Of a stretch of 64,000 nucleotides of DNA, positions 43,296-55,048 are shown in pieces. The notes beneath the pieces are model-generated. The model was not told where the DNA came from, made no database searches, and saw only the letters and a program-made list of their open reading frames with translations. This stretch comes from Nectonema munidae (Eukaryota > Nematomorpha > Nectonematoida > Nectonematidae). Numbering within the stretch: position 1 is the stretch's first letter; each line of letters opens with the position of its first letter. The stretch spans positions 465,670 to 529,669 of the forward strand of contig JAUIRK010000734.1 in NCBI GenBank assembly GCA_030549495.1, given 5' to 3'. The translations under genes were made by a program, and so were the position numbers.

Positions 43296-43297
43296 TA

Positions 43298-45051
43298 TAT
43301 ACATACACACACACACGCATCTCTCCCGGCCTCAAACAAAGCGGGCCAGTCGCCACTAGTATGGTGAAAACAAGATATCTGCCAGTGGAGACAACAACAA
43401 GAACCACCCTGTTGAAATTATGACATACAAAAAAGCAATATATTCCTACCATTACAAAAAGTCTCTTAAGGATATGCAAAACAGGTAAAAAGTCTTATTT
43501 GCTATTTTGTTTTCAAGGATAAAACAATGTAATAACGTGGAATAGGAAAAAAAGATTAAAAATAAATGAAAGGTAAATGATTACCCAATCTCATATTGAC
43601 GACAACAAGCTTCTCTGAAATCAGTAACAGGAGAGAGTTCCGCAAAGATAGGCCTTCCATCGAACCAACGATCGTTTAAATCTACAACGGCCTTTTCTGC
43701 ATCTTCTTCATACTTGAACTATTTACAAAAATGGCTAAAATCAGGAGCAAAAGGAGGGGAAATAAATGCTAACGAGAATTAAAATGCTAACGCAAAAATT
43801 AAAGAAGCACGAAATGAAAATGCAAAAATACATCAATTGTTGCAAGAATAGGTTATATAAAATATTTAAAAATTACAACAGTACTTTTAACTTGAGCAAG
43901 GGGATTCCTCTAAAAGTATCATAGTTTTCATTTTATTAATTTAGAGGTAAATTTATATGCAATTAAACTTCTTGAAACATTTTTCAAATTTTAGTAAGTT
44001 TTGATTTTAAAACAGCTTCACAAACTGTTCGCTTAGTTCAAATGTAAGGAAATAAATACTAATTTATATAGCATTCCATTTTTCTGTTAAAAACACAACT
44101 GTTTTGCCTTATTTTAAGGCTAAAAAAATCGTCCAAAATCTTTTATATTTTTGAATAGATTCAAAAAAATTAAACATTAAATTTAGATGTTGTGCGCTGA
44201 ATTTTGTTATGTATTGTTTCTAAAATTGGTATTTAAAAAACATAAAAATAAAAACGGAACCATGGAAAATTTAATTATAACTTGAGCGTTTTCCTGTCAC
44301 ATTTTTCCCTTTGAACTTTTTCTTTTGAAACTTAATGTAAAATAAGTGTTAATTTTGTTGAGAATCTATTTATTATTTAACCTGGTTTTGAAAAATGTCT
44401 TGTGATAATTATACGCAGGTATATTCAAATGGTAAGAAAAAAGATTGGATGCTTTTAAAATAAAATCCTGTGTTACAATTGAAAAAGGGAATGCAGGAGG
44501 AAGAATTTATCATGAACAAAGAATAAAAAGTTTGAAAAAACCTTTATGTAGACATTTCCTAAAAGATGTTCTCCCATATTATCACAAACATTCATTTCTT
44601 CAATCGAGCCATACTAAAAAATGGAGTAGGATTTAAATATAGAAATAAAAAATAAAACAATCAAATACTCTATTGTCTATTTCTGTAAAAACTTCTAGAA
44701 AAAATTCATCAAAATGAATTTGAGCTTGAACGCCTTCTGACTCTTCTTGTGAATTCTCTATATAATATTAAATTTCACAGATTTCACTCAATTTCACACC
44801 TGCTAGTGAAGAATAGACGATAAGTAGGAGTAAAGAGTAGCGTGGCATAAAGAAAGATAATTGAAAAACATTTTTTTTAGAAAATATAGAATAATACCTT
44901 CTTCATTGGATTCTTTATTAAGGAATGGATTGCGATATAAGTGAGCTAGCAAAATTGTCTGAAAAAAAATTATTATAAAATTTCAGAAATAAAAATTATT
45001 TAAATACATAGGGAAATACGCTATGGTGATATTAACGTTGATATTCAACGC
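43298..45051. other. Gene-poor stretch
   Basis: The piece 44396-44636 starts MSCDNYTQVYSNGKK and, after a shift, reads as a 63-residue frame rich in K and H (44445-44636). It looks somewhat like real coding text but I recognise no family. ACACAC and low-complexity tracts occur near 43300. Nothing else is supported. Confidence 0.35.
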
Positions 45052-45059
45052 ACCTCTGC

Positions 45060-47968
45060 TAGGGTGCACACAACGCCCCATAATTTTTAAAAATTTCAAT
45101 TTTCACGCTGTCCTCGGTTTATTTTTTTCCTTTTGTAGTTTTTAACAATATTGTAAAATTTGAAAAGTTTTGAATCATATTAAGGTCAACAAACAGCTTT
45201 AAAAACAATCCTAAGATTATTATTTGACTTTAGTACTGATCCTTTTCAGTTTTACAAAAAAAATTATTACACATCAAAAAGATCATATTTGAAACTAAAA
45301 AAACGAATAAGAACATTATTATGAAAAATAATATACAGATTGGCAGAAAATAGTGGGAAAAAAGTATGGAAAAATATGGATTTTTCTCATGAAAGATTTG
45401 ATTTTCTTAGATTCGCTATTCGTTTTCTTCGACGACTTGGATGACATCCTGGTAGTTTCTTTCTAAGCCCGCTGATGGCAAAAAAACATTACTTAGCTTT
45501 ATAATGCGTTCTGAGCAGTGGTTGATGACATTTATTGACTCAGTATTGAGTTTTCCCTGCTTATAAACTTCGTTTTGATTCGATAAACTAACTTCTTCTG
45601 TCAAAAAACAATAATCAATTTAAAGTACTTTAAAGAAAAACCATGAGTCAGCTGAAATCAAATCAACAGGAGTTGTGGCAAGTTTTATTTTGGATGGGAA
45701 TGAAGGCTCGCCGAAACCCTTTCCAAAACGATTCAAAGGCAGAACATCACAATTGGAAGGCTTAACTTGTAACAATTTTTTCGTAATCTGGAACCAATTC
45801 AGAAAACAAAGATAAGGAAAGAAGGTCGGGTGTAAGGTACCAAAGATGGCGGCTGAAAGCTTGGATAGAAGAATATGAAATCATGGGTTCAATTGATTTA
45901 TAAATTATCAAACGTTTGAAGAGTTTCAAATCATTGAATAAAGAATCAGCAGCAGACCCACAATTTAACCACCATGTACTGTAAACTAATGTTACAAAAA
46001 TCACAAACTTTTTCAATTTGACGGTTGATCTTTAGTTGTAATTGTTCCAGATTTCAGTTTTGAAATTTGGTATTCGAAAAGCACGAGTTTTATGCTATAC
46101 AAAAGCTTAGCCATCCATCTTGATTTATTAAGTGCTCCTGGAGCTCTAAATGAGTTCGAGACATTACCAGAATCAAGAAAATACGAACAAAGGCTCACAA
46201 ATACCTGATAATCTTCCCGTGCTGCATGGTTTTTGGAATTCACCATATGCTAAGCCTCATTTTTCCATTCTTTTTGTTCTTTAATGAACCAAATCAGCAG
46301 TATTTTGGGATAATTCTTTCCAGTTTTTCCTAAGTCTTGTGAAAACCATAATTTCAAAAGACCTTGATACTTCGATCTTCAAATCTTCAAAAACGTGCGT
46401 AAGTATTACTTCTCCAACATGATGCCGGCATCCTGACCACAAAAGAGGTTTATCTAGCTTTTCCTGAACCATAACACAAGTTGCTGATATAGATCCGGTG
46501 TTTCTGGCTGTCGTGTCAAAAACCATATTACAGATTCCATCTGAACAATTCCATTTAATTAATAAATCATGAATAAATTTGCTCATTACTTCTCCTGATT
46601 TTCCCTTATTTCCTAGTTGATAACAAGGAATCCCGAGAATTTTCCCTTCGTTTGAACCTCCAACCGCTACAGTGAGTCGTTCTTCTTTTTTTGTATTGGC
46701 TGACGAGAGATGACATCAACTTGGAGTCCCAGTGTAGTGAACACAAATGAGCTGGTTTCCACTCCTGATAAATGGCTCTCGCAATTTCTTGTCTCACTTT
46801 TGTTCTCGTCTTTGCCGTTTAAGAGTATGAAGTTGAAACCTTGGAAGAATCGCCACCAGCTTTTTCAATAAAGGCTTTAATGACTGTTAATGCTGCCTGT
46901 TGAGTGGGGGTTATTTTCATCCGAGTTGCCAAGGAAACAAGTTTACGAGATTGCGAAATATTATGGGGTATAAAGGCCTCTGTACCCTCACGAACTCGTC
47001 GATGTTTCTTTTTGTCTCGTTATGATTGGATAAAACACGAAGGAGAAGTACAAGAAAGAAGAGAAAGGTTCGTTTTCCTCACCTGACTCACTTTCAATAA
47101 TTGCAGTCTTCGAGGTAAAATCACTCATATAAAGAAGAGCTTTTTCCAGTCTTTTTTCCTCTTCCATTTTTCGTTCTAGTGCTTTCTTTTTTCTGGCATC
47201 CAAAACAAAGTCAGCTGAACCAAACGTTACTACGTTAACATTTAATCATTTTTCGCCTGAAGGATGCCATAGTTGGAAAGTTTTAGATAACTCTTCTTGG
47301 TGATTTTCAATTTTTTAATGATTGTAGAAGTTTCTCGTCTTGATTTTGTAATTTACCAAAGTTTAGAATTTGTTCTAGTTTCATCCTTTTTTCGCATGCC
47401 ATTCTTTCAGAAATCATCGGAATATTAGCTTTTTGATAAAATGGATGTACTTTCAATAAAACAATCTTTGCTGATCCCACTTCGTTCTCAACCTCATAGA
47501 TCCATTTTTTATATGAAACATCAGGCACCTCAAAACTTGTTGCGAATTTGGAAAACGACATACTTTGATTACTGCATCGCCTGGGCATATGTCTTCTCCT
47601 AAACCAAAAATTTCTGAGGAACTTCTGGTAGCAACAGGTAAGTTTTTTAGCTTTAGAGTTTAGACGAACAAAGTATTGTTTTTTAGGATTCATTTCAAAT
47701 GAAATATGAAAACGCCAAAAAATATCAAAAAGTGAAAAAGCAGGTGAGTTGTCATCCTTCATCAGGTGATTGTCAAAAATTACAAAGAGCACAAATCTTT
47801 GTAATTTTAATCCAAAAGTAAAAATAATATGAAAAAATAGTGGTAAGTTTTTTTTAATTCAAATGACATGTGGACCCCTTAAATATATTTTTTTCTTTGC
47901 TAAATTTTGACTATTTTTTTTTATTGATTGAAAAAAAAAATTTATATGAGGGCGTTCTGTGCACCCTA
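45060..47968 (-). mobile_element. hAT-like element, FDTT/CRHH family, copy 2, both ends
   Basis: 2909 bp. The left end is TAGGGTGCACACAACGCCCC and the right end is the complement of TAGGGTGCACAGAACGCCCT, about 20-25 bases of near-perfect terminal inverted repeat. It is flanked by ACCTCTGC (45052-45059) and ACCTCCGC (47969-47976), an 8-bp target duplication with one mismatch. An 8-bp duplication with TAGGG termini is the hAT pattern. The coding remains on the - strand belong to the same family as 3197-5413. Confidence 0.8.
45416..47792 (-). pseudogene. Transposase-like gene, FDTT/CRHH hAT-like family, copy 2
   Basis: Open pieces in order on the - strand are 47307-47792, 46606-46797, 46281-46586, 46013-46246, 45762-46016 and 45416-45604. 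They align by motif with copy 1: LHWDSK (copy 1 HFDSK), NMVFDTTARNTG (FDTTASNTG), LLWSGCRHHVGEV (CRHHIHEL), REDYQVF...FRAPGALNKSRWMA (REDYREF...RSPGAYHRARWMA), RHLWYLTPDL (RHLWYLSEDL) and VINHCSERI (VVNDIAES). The N-terminal 161-residue piece (CCYQKFLRNF, YKKWIYEVENEV) is kept better here than in copy 1. Frame changes and stops are frequent, so it is inactive. The two copies differ greatly and represent separate lineages. Confidence 0.65.
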
Positions 47969-47976
47969 ACCTCCGC

Positions 47977-49400
47977 CCTTCAGTCAATTTGCATCGCTTT
48001 AGATCAGGGTTGTCCAGGCCTTTTTGAAAGGGAAGCACTCAAAAAATCAGGTATGGAAACGCATTTTGTTTTATACTAATTTACTATTGTTATTCATTTT
48101 AAAGAAATAGTCAGATATTGTTAAAAATAAAGAGACATTAATTATTATAGATTCTAAAAATATATAATAAAGGAAGTTTTATCATAAAATAATAGATTAA
48201 AAAATGTGTCAATGTGTGTGTTTTGAAAAACCAACGTAAAGCGGACTTCATGCTTTGCTTTGTATTAGTTGTCAAATTGACAAGATGCAAAAATGAACAA
48301 TGTTTCAAAAGAGCTTGCCGGCCGAATATAGATTTATATGCAGAGAGAGTAGAGTTTTTATAAGCAACATTTGTTACTTTAATTACAGATAAAGCATCAT
48401 ATACAGTAGTGGCGCTCCAAAAAATGTATGGCTACGTTACTGTGTGCACGTGTGTCCTGGCGTTTTTTGGGTCCGACGTGTATTATACATGTAAAGAAAT
48501 GTATACACGATTGCGCTAACACTAAACCTAACATCAACAGAAACGGTAAAACGAACACTAACTCTAATATTGACATTAATGGTAGCCACCACAATACGTT
48601 TCCAAAATCATATACATTAAGGCGGGTTTAGAGAACACAATCTTTAAATATTAATGAATATGAGGGAATGATTTGAAGTCAAAATCAGCGGTAGAGTGTG
48701 CAAATGTCCTTAATTAGGTAAACATTTTTGTCTCTTGCAAAGAGGTGTTAAAATAAAACTAAATTAGAAAAAAGAAAACAACCAACATATATCATATATT
48801 TTTTTAATTTTCTCAATACCACATTTTTTATAGTATACAAAAGACTTGTTTGGCTTGCGAGTAGACTTTCCATATTACTTTCCTTTTTTTAAGGTTAAGT
48901 CTTAAGATGAAGGTTTAAAGTCTACTTTTTTCATTAATTTGCACTTCATTGATACAATAATGCAAAGTAAAGCGATATTTGATCGCAATAAGGTAGGTAG
49001 AATATGAAGATTATATAAGATGATTCTTGTTTTTCTGTGTTACTAATCTAGCTTCGTAACATTTCGTTGTTAAAAATTTAATTTTAAGCAACGATGCATT
49101 TCAGTACAGAGAATACAATCCACCTAACCAACATTTGATATGAAACAGGTATGTTGACAATGAGAGGCTGAGGAAATTTATTTAGATATTGTTGCATAGG
49201 ATAGTGGGGTTGGCGAATAATAATCCACTGTTGGATAAATGAGATCTTTTAGGCGTGGCGATCTATTTATAATTTTTTGATAGCTCGGGGTCTAATTTAA
49301 ATAAATCAACATATAAACTAATACATTAAAAAAATTGACGCAAAAGTTTTTTCAAAAATTGTCTGAATAACCCAATGAAGTGTCAATGGGATGGATGCAC
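47977..49400. other. Gene-poor stretch with a hAT-like end
   Basis: CAGGGTTGTCCAGGCC at 48005, followed by TTTTTGAAAGGG, resembles a hAT left terminus, but the partner was not found. 48410-48620 has less AT-rich sequence (GCGTTTTTTGGGTCCGACG) and imperfect AACACTAAACCTAAC-like repetition. The 65- and 67-residue frames there are not supported as genes. Confidence 0.35.
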
Positions 49401-50988
49401 CTGCTTTGTCTAAACAAGTTTGGCAACGTTTAGACTTTAGGCAAATGCAACTCCCATATAATTACTCACTTGTAATATGTTACGGGATTTGGTATCAATG
49501 GCAAGTAGCATGGAAAACGCTTGCTCACAGTCCATTGTAGTGGCAAATCGAATCAGAGCTTTCAAAGCAATCTTTGCAAGCATAGGACTCTCCCATTTCA
49601 ATCGAAAAATCGCTATGAGACATTTCACAAAAAAACATTTTTGCACCTCCTCAATCATAATCAAATCAATAAACTGTTCTTGAATTAAGAAGCCTTCTAA
49701 GGCCAGATTACTAATCGAGATTATAAACAGGGTTTTGCTAAATTGATAGTATTTTTCAAATTTTTGTAGATTAGGAAAATAAAGATAAAATTTCTTCGCT
49801 AAGATATGCTACACAATGTTTTATGCCCTCTAGGACATCTTTATTAATGAATCTTATTTTCAATAACAAATATGTTCGAAAATCGAGCAAAATTTTTCTA
49901 GTCGAAGAATGCAATTATCTCAGCTTCATTTCAAAAGCTGTCAATTTTTTATTACAATGGAGTACTCTGATCTCTTTTCCTTGAAGCGCCAAGTTAAATG
50001 AATCCATCTATTCAAATATGTTCACTAAAAATGATAGAAATATACGAAAACGGACATCAGAAAATTCTACATGCATGTCTAGTTTGCTTCCAGAAATTGC
50101 TGGATTTCTTTCCATAGTATCGCTTGAAAAATTTTTCTTTCAAAAGCTACCTCACGTTTGAGCGGAGCAAGTTTTTCAATTTCGGAATCATTTTCTTTGC
50201 ATGACTCTTAAAATAAACAAGAGTTGCAGGCATTTGCTTTAATTAAATCGCTGTTTTAATGACTTCAACATTTTTCAAGCCATAAGGTATGGCCTTCAGG
50301 CTTAGTGATGAATAGCGCACTGGGTACCAACTACATCTGGAGATTTTTGCTAATTTAGAGTCCGAAAAATAGAACAATAAATTACTAGAGCAACACTCAA
50401 AGTGCAATCTCATCTGCTATAAAAAATTGTCCACCTTCTCAAATATTTCTCTTACAGTTGTTCCATTGCTAAGAGTTTCCCAAAACAAAAAATAATGTAC
50501 GAGGTGCTCGTCATAAATTTGCAGCATCCGTCGTTGTACACTCGTTCAGCTTGGCGTTTAAAATAGTCAATAGTTTTGTTTACTGAATATGAGTTCCTCA
50601 TTTCCAGTGCAAGTTAACAGTTTGAAGTGTGGATAACACTTCAGAACACAAAAGACACTTAGGTTCCCCTTTCCCATGAGACGTTAATGCAGTAAAACTA
50701 AATTTCAAGTATGAGTTGCCATATTTAATTTTTTAAGACACTAAGAAAAATGCACATTTATATCCATAAAATTAGGCTTGAAAAGCAAAAAAAGAATAAA
50801 AAATAGTTTAACTCAATTCAAAGACTAAATTATTTATTCTTTTAAATGTGAATTTTTACAAAAATTGCAAATGACCCAAAATGGGTGCAATATTTTGCGA
50901 AAAACGATTCACTCAGTGCCCCTTCTCGATCCCCATGGAAGTGTCGCGATCCTCAAAGAGACCGCTGACTTCAGTTTGAGAACCACTG
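49400..50988 (-). mobile_element. hAT transposon of the ZBED5/SCAND3 type, decayed
   Basis: The right boundary is AACCACTG at 50981-50988: on the - strand the element starts CAGTGGTTCTCAAACTGAAG, a Charlie-type hAT end, followed by GCGATCCTC-like subterminal text. Coding sequence on the - strand begins near 50720 with a BED-like finger (PKCLLCSEVLSTLQTVNLH) and ends near 49420 with CEQAFSMLLAIDTKSRNIL and SKRCQTC. The left terminus was not identified. Confidence 0.7.
49420..50730 (-). pseudogene. ZBED5/SCAND3-like hAT transposase remnant
   Basis: The start region reads YGNSYLKFSFTALTSHGKGE before the CxxC finger, which matches ZBED5/FAM200-type domesticated hAT proteins (KFGFT......PQCVICNEVLS). 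The only open block of length is the C-terminal dimerisation part at 49437-49664 (LKWESPMLAKIALKALIRFA, MDCEQAFSML). The middle is full of stops and shifts, so it is an old copy. It is more decayed than the piggyBac copies. Confidence 0.7.
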
Positions 50989-51720
50989 AGTTAGAAGGTA
51001 GTGATGCAATCAGAATTACAAACAAGGTAATTTGACTTGATAAAATTAGTGCAGTTATAGTGGGATTCAGAGCTTACAGTGGAGGTGTAATGTCGGGTAA
51101 AAATGGTGGTGTGTTCATTGGACAAAAATTCTTTTTTTATGAATGAAACCCTGTGACAGGTATAATACGGGAGAAGAGTTTTTAAAATGTGTGATATTAA
51201 ATTATGAAAATAAACATTATTTAATTGAGATGAGACAACGTTTTCACCAATGTTAGGTATAAGTTAGCCGCAATGTTAGGTATAAGCTAGCAATGTTAGG
51301 TATAAGCGCCGCAGTATTACAATGATCGCAAAGGTGGGAGTAGGTAGCATTAGGGAGTCATTTCATACGTTGAATCTCTTGAGAATTCGCAAGTTGGTAT
51401 GAGAAACGATGAACATAGTGAAACACCAAAAGATTTAAAACGTTAAATGCTCCATTATTTTCATTAAAAAATGGTAATCTTTTTATATCTCCCGTATCCG
51501 AAAGTGAAAGAGATAAAAAAATTTATTTGTACACGAATAATGAAGGATCCAGAATGGATCGAATACGTTTATATTTGTATGGTATTCGTATTGTGTATTA
51601 AAATTTGTTAGTGAGAGTATTTGTTTGTATTTGATAGTCGAAAATAAGTTTTTCGTCCAACCCTGATACATACTACATACAAATTAATACACCATTATCA
51701 TGACACGAGTTCATTTCTTA
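50989..51720. other. Gene-free stretch
   Basis: No gene. The words AATGTTAGGTATAAG and close variants recur three times at 51250-51310. The 62-residue frame at 51483-51671 is unsupported. Confidence 0.4.
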
Positions 51721-52793
51721 TTAACCTTAGCAGGACGGAACTTTTTAGAGCAACACTAAGGACGGTTAATGGGAGTTTTACTCCAATTTTTAAAAAAAGT
51801 ATATTTCTTTTTTTTAATAAAGCTTTAGCATATCAAAGTCCTTTTAGGAATGTTTTTGTTCAGTTTGATATGTTTCCATGTTTTTTATACGAAAAAAATC
51901 AAAAAACTTATTTTAAAATTAACGCCATCTATAATAAAAAAGAGTTTGTTTTAGTTAACGTCATCTATAATAAAAATAAAAATTGCATTCGAACTTCCAT
52001 AACGTTTACACTTATTAGATATACATATCTAAGAAAAAATTTTAAATTCATCTATTATATTATTTGTTAAATTATTTCAACAAACGCTACTTCATATGCA
52101 AAAAAGGCATATTAATCATAGATTAATATTTAGTTTTTTCAAATATATATATAAAAAAATGAACTAACATTCAAGTTTATATTCACAATCTATGGTTCAA
52201 AATAAAACCATTCAAGTCACACTATATAATGTGATCTAGTTCGATGGATATGACGAAGAGCACGTATTCTGTACACATACACAAAATTTAGGTGGCATGA
52301 TGATTCTCTTGTGATAGATATTATAAACTTTTTCGTAATCCCTTCGCACAAAAATCTAAGTATTTATCCCACATAACAAATGATTTACAATTTGTGCGTA
52401 TCTTTCACATACTTTATTGTTTATGTGTATGATTTTGTGCGTATCTACCACATACTTTATTGTTTATGTGTATGATAGATGTACTTCTTACTCTGTAATT
52501 TTATTTATATGAGTGAGGTTCATGTTACTGAATGTAATCAATACCCTTGAACCATAGATTATTCCGCGCTTATTCTTTATAAGGCAGTAATATACTAAGT
52601 ATACTTTCATCTGTATCATTTCTTGGATTCATTTCATATCTTTGAAAAACACCGTCTTTGCACATATAATCTATCCTTTACATCTTCTTGAGTTGAACGT
52701 TGTTTATTTTATCTTTTCTAAATCACCTTATCTTCAACTACTCTTTTCAATTTTATTGTTGTTCCTTCGTTCTGATTATTACCTCTTCAATTT

Positions 52794-54517
52794 ATGAGTT
52801 CTACAAACAGTGATTCTGAAAGTTTTGCTGGGGAAAGCGTTGCATCCGATGTTTACTCTTTGAGTGAATATGAAACGGTTTGTAGAAGCAGTAGTGAAAG
52901 TGATAGTGAAAGAGAAGGAGACGATCTTATAGCTCCCGATATGACAAAGTACTCATGGGAGCCTTATAGAATACTCGTGGAAGGAGTCTTGGTGTCAATA
53001 CTCGTAATATTGCCTCATTTTCACCTGGTCCCAAAGGAGATGCAAAAAATATGACAAACTCATTAGATGTATTCTCCCCTTTTTTTACTCAAAGCCTGAT
53101 ACATCACATATACGAGTGTACTAAAGCTAAAATTGATGAAAATTACAGGTAACTTAATTTTTTATCTCTGTTTTCTCTAATTATAATTTTTTTAGTTTGA
53201 GCCAACCTTTTTTGAAAGTTTGCGTTATTGCGCTCTCAAATTTTCGATAGAAGATATGCTTGCCTATTTTGGATGTATTTTTCACATTGGGCAGTCAAAA
53301 ATCAACAAATTGATCTAAAATATTTATTTTCTGACAAAAATGGAGAGCCTTTTTGAAAGCTGCCATAAGCAGAGACATGTTTATATTCATAAACTATTTC
53401 ATACGCTTTGACTTGAAAAAAGATAGGAATCCATTAGACAAATTGAGTCCAATTAGATACCTACATGATGAGATCGTTAGTAGTTGTGTCAAGTATTGGT
53501 GCCCAACAGATTATATAACAATTGATGAACAGTTAGTCAAGTATCGGGGAAGATCTCCAATAAAAGTGTATGATCCTTCAAAACCAGGAAGATACGGGAT
53601 GAAGGTCTATCACTGTAATGATTCAAGAAGTTTTTATGTTTTGGCCAGTGAAGTGTATGTAACAGGTTTATCTGATAAAGAGTATTTCAAACCAGCAAAC
53701 ATAGTCAAAAGATTAGTTGAAAAATCGAAAGTACCTAGTGGTTGTGGAGTTTATGTTGATCGGTTTTTTATGAACATGAACTCTGTATATGGGCTAAATC
53801 TCAAAGGTTGACAATTTGTGGAAGGTCAGAAGTAATAGAAGGTTTGTTCCGTATTTATTACGTCCTGCACATTGAAAGGTCTAAACCTTGTAGAAATGAA
53901 AAGTAAATTTTTATATACTGAATATGCTTCGCTGACTATATACATTCAGAAAAACATGCAAAAAAAATTTCAAGCCTGTTTATATGATGTCCAGTCAGCA
54001 TATTTCAAAGATAGACACACTAGGTAATAAAAAAAGCCTGAAACAATTGTAGACTACAATAGTTATAAAGGCGGTGTTGATACTTTCAACAGGATGGTTC
54101 GTAGTTTTACTTGTTACAGAGCCTCAAGAAGATGGCCTATGACTATTTTCACAAATTTTCTCGATATGGTAGCAAGTAATTGTTGGATTATAGTCAAAGC
54201 CAACATGCCTGATTTGTACCAAGTACTTCCAGAGGTGGTAGAAAGTATTTTATTAGAAATTTAGCGCTAAGTCTAACTGAAAAGTCAATGAGAATTAGGT
54301 GCGAGAAGCATCTACTCGCTTGATTACTAAGAATCTTCTCTCTTTTTATGGGTTCACAAGAACGACTGAAATTGCTCCAACAACAACCCGAAGAGGATAC
54401 TGTTTTGTTTCTAATTGTCATCCCAGAAAGAGAGGAACCAGAAAGTGTCAAAAATGTTCAAGATCTATTTGTAAAAATCACACTATACTCATTTGTCCTG
54501 AATGTCAGAATGTTTAA
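52794..54517 (+). pseudogene. piggyBac transposase, copy 3
   Basis: Exon 1 starts MSSTNSDSESFAGESVASDV (52794) with acidic serine runs and DLIAPDMTKYSWEPYRI. After one frame change it continues SPGPKGDAKNMTNSLDVFS and ends DENYR at a GTAACTTAAT donor (about 53150), with a TTTTTTTAG acceptor about 47 bases on. The block 53353-53811 holds the first two catalytic aspartates (TIDEQLVKYRGRSPIKVYDP; GVYVDRFFM). The third lies near 54075 (GGVDTFNRMVRSF). The C-terminal zinc ribbon is open at 54299-54517 (CFVSNCHPRKRGTRKCQKCS, then CKNHTILICPEC). Several breaks remove function, although both transposon ends are intact. Confidence 0.85.
53151..53197 (+). other. Conserved transposase intron, piggyBac copy 3
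   Basis: GTAACTTAATTTTT to ATTTTTTTAG after the codons for DENYR. It is at the same protein position as in copies 1 and 2. Its short length matches the ~50-60-base introns seen elsewhere in the window. Confidence 0.6.
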
Positions 54518-54689
54518 ATTATTATTGACTTCATGCCTTATTCTTACATTTTATATGATATATTTTTCGCAATATCTATTTTGTTTCGTGTAACTTCGTG
54601 GTTCTTGTAATTAAATTTCGTGTACTTGAATATTTTTAGAACACTTTTAGAATGTAAATAAAGCTCACTTTTCAAATTTGAATTTTTTT

Positions 54690-55044
54690 ACTTTATAATT
54701 TTTCAAAAAATAATAATAGTTTGTAACTTTTTTTTTGTAAAATGGTGATCTAGACAAAATGATTGATAAATACATTTCTATTTAGTAACTTTCATATACT
54801 TTTTTGATGAAAAAAGGGTTCAAAAATTTCTGTTGACGTAACTCCCACTCCGTCCTGCGAAGAAACTTTATGATTTTTCAAAAAATAATAATAGTTTGTA
54901 ACTTTTTTTTTGTAAAATAGTGATCTAGACAAAATAATTGAAAAATACATTTATATTTTTAAGTGACTTTCATATACTTTTTTTGATTCAAAAAGGGTTC
55001 AAAAATTTATGTTGACGTAAAACTCCCACTCCGTCCTGCGAAGG
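54690..55044 (+). repeat. Tandem duplication of the piggyBac right end
   Basis: ACTTTATAATTTTTCAAAAA at 54690 recurs as ACTTTATGATTTTTCAAAAA at 54865. Each copy runs through AATAATAGTTTGTAAC, GTGATCTAGACAAAAT and AAAAAGGGTTCAAAAATT to ACTCCCACTCCGTCCTGCGAAG. Only the outer copy is followed by TTAA. Confidence 0.9.
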
Positions 55045-55048
55045 TTAA

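Larger units (their letters stand above)
51725..55044 (+). mobile_element. piggyBac transposon, copy 3, complete ends
   Basis: 3320 bp, bounded by TTAA at 51721-51724 and 55045-55048. The left end is CCTTAGCAGGACGGAAC; the right end is the complement of CCTTCGCAGGACGGAGTGGG. Subterminal GGGAGTTTTAC words occur at both ends, and the complement of AGATGGCGTTAA lies at 51919-51930. The left ~435 bases equal the 3'-side end of copy 2 in the same orientation, although the transposase here runs the opposite way. The right end carries a ~175-bp tandem duplication (54690-55044) that includes a second copy of the terminus. Confidence 0.9.

Noticed and set aside
42504-50988. A single large composite element from the pogo-type MITE through the hAT at 50988
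   Set aside because: The ends differ in superfamily and each has its own boundaries, so independent insertions explain the pattern better.
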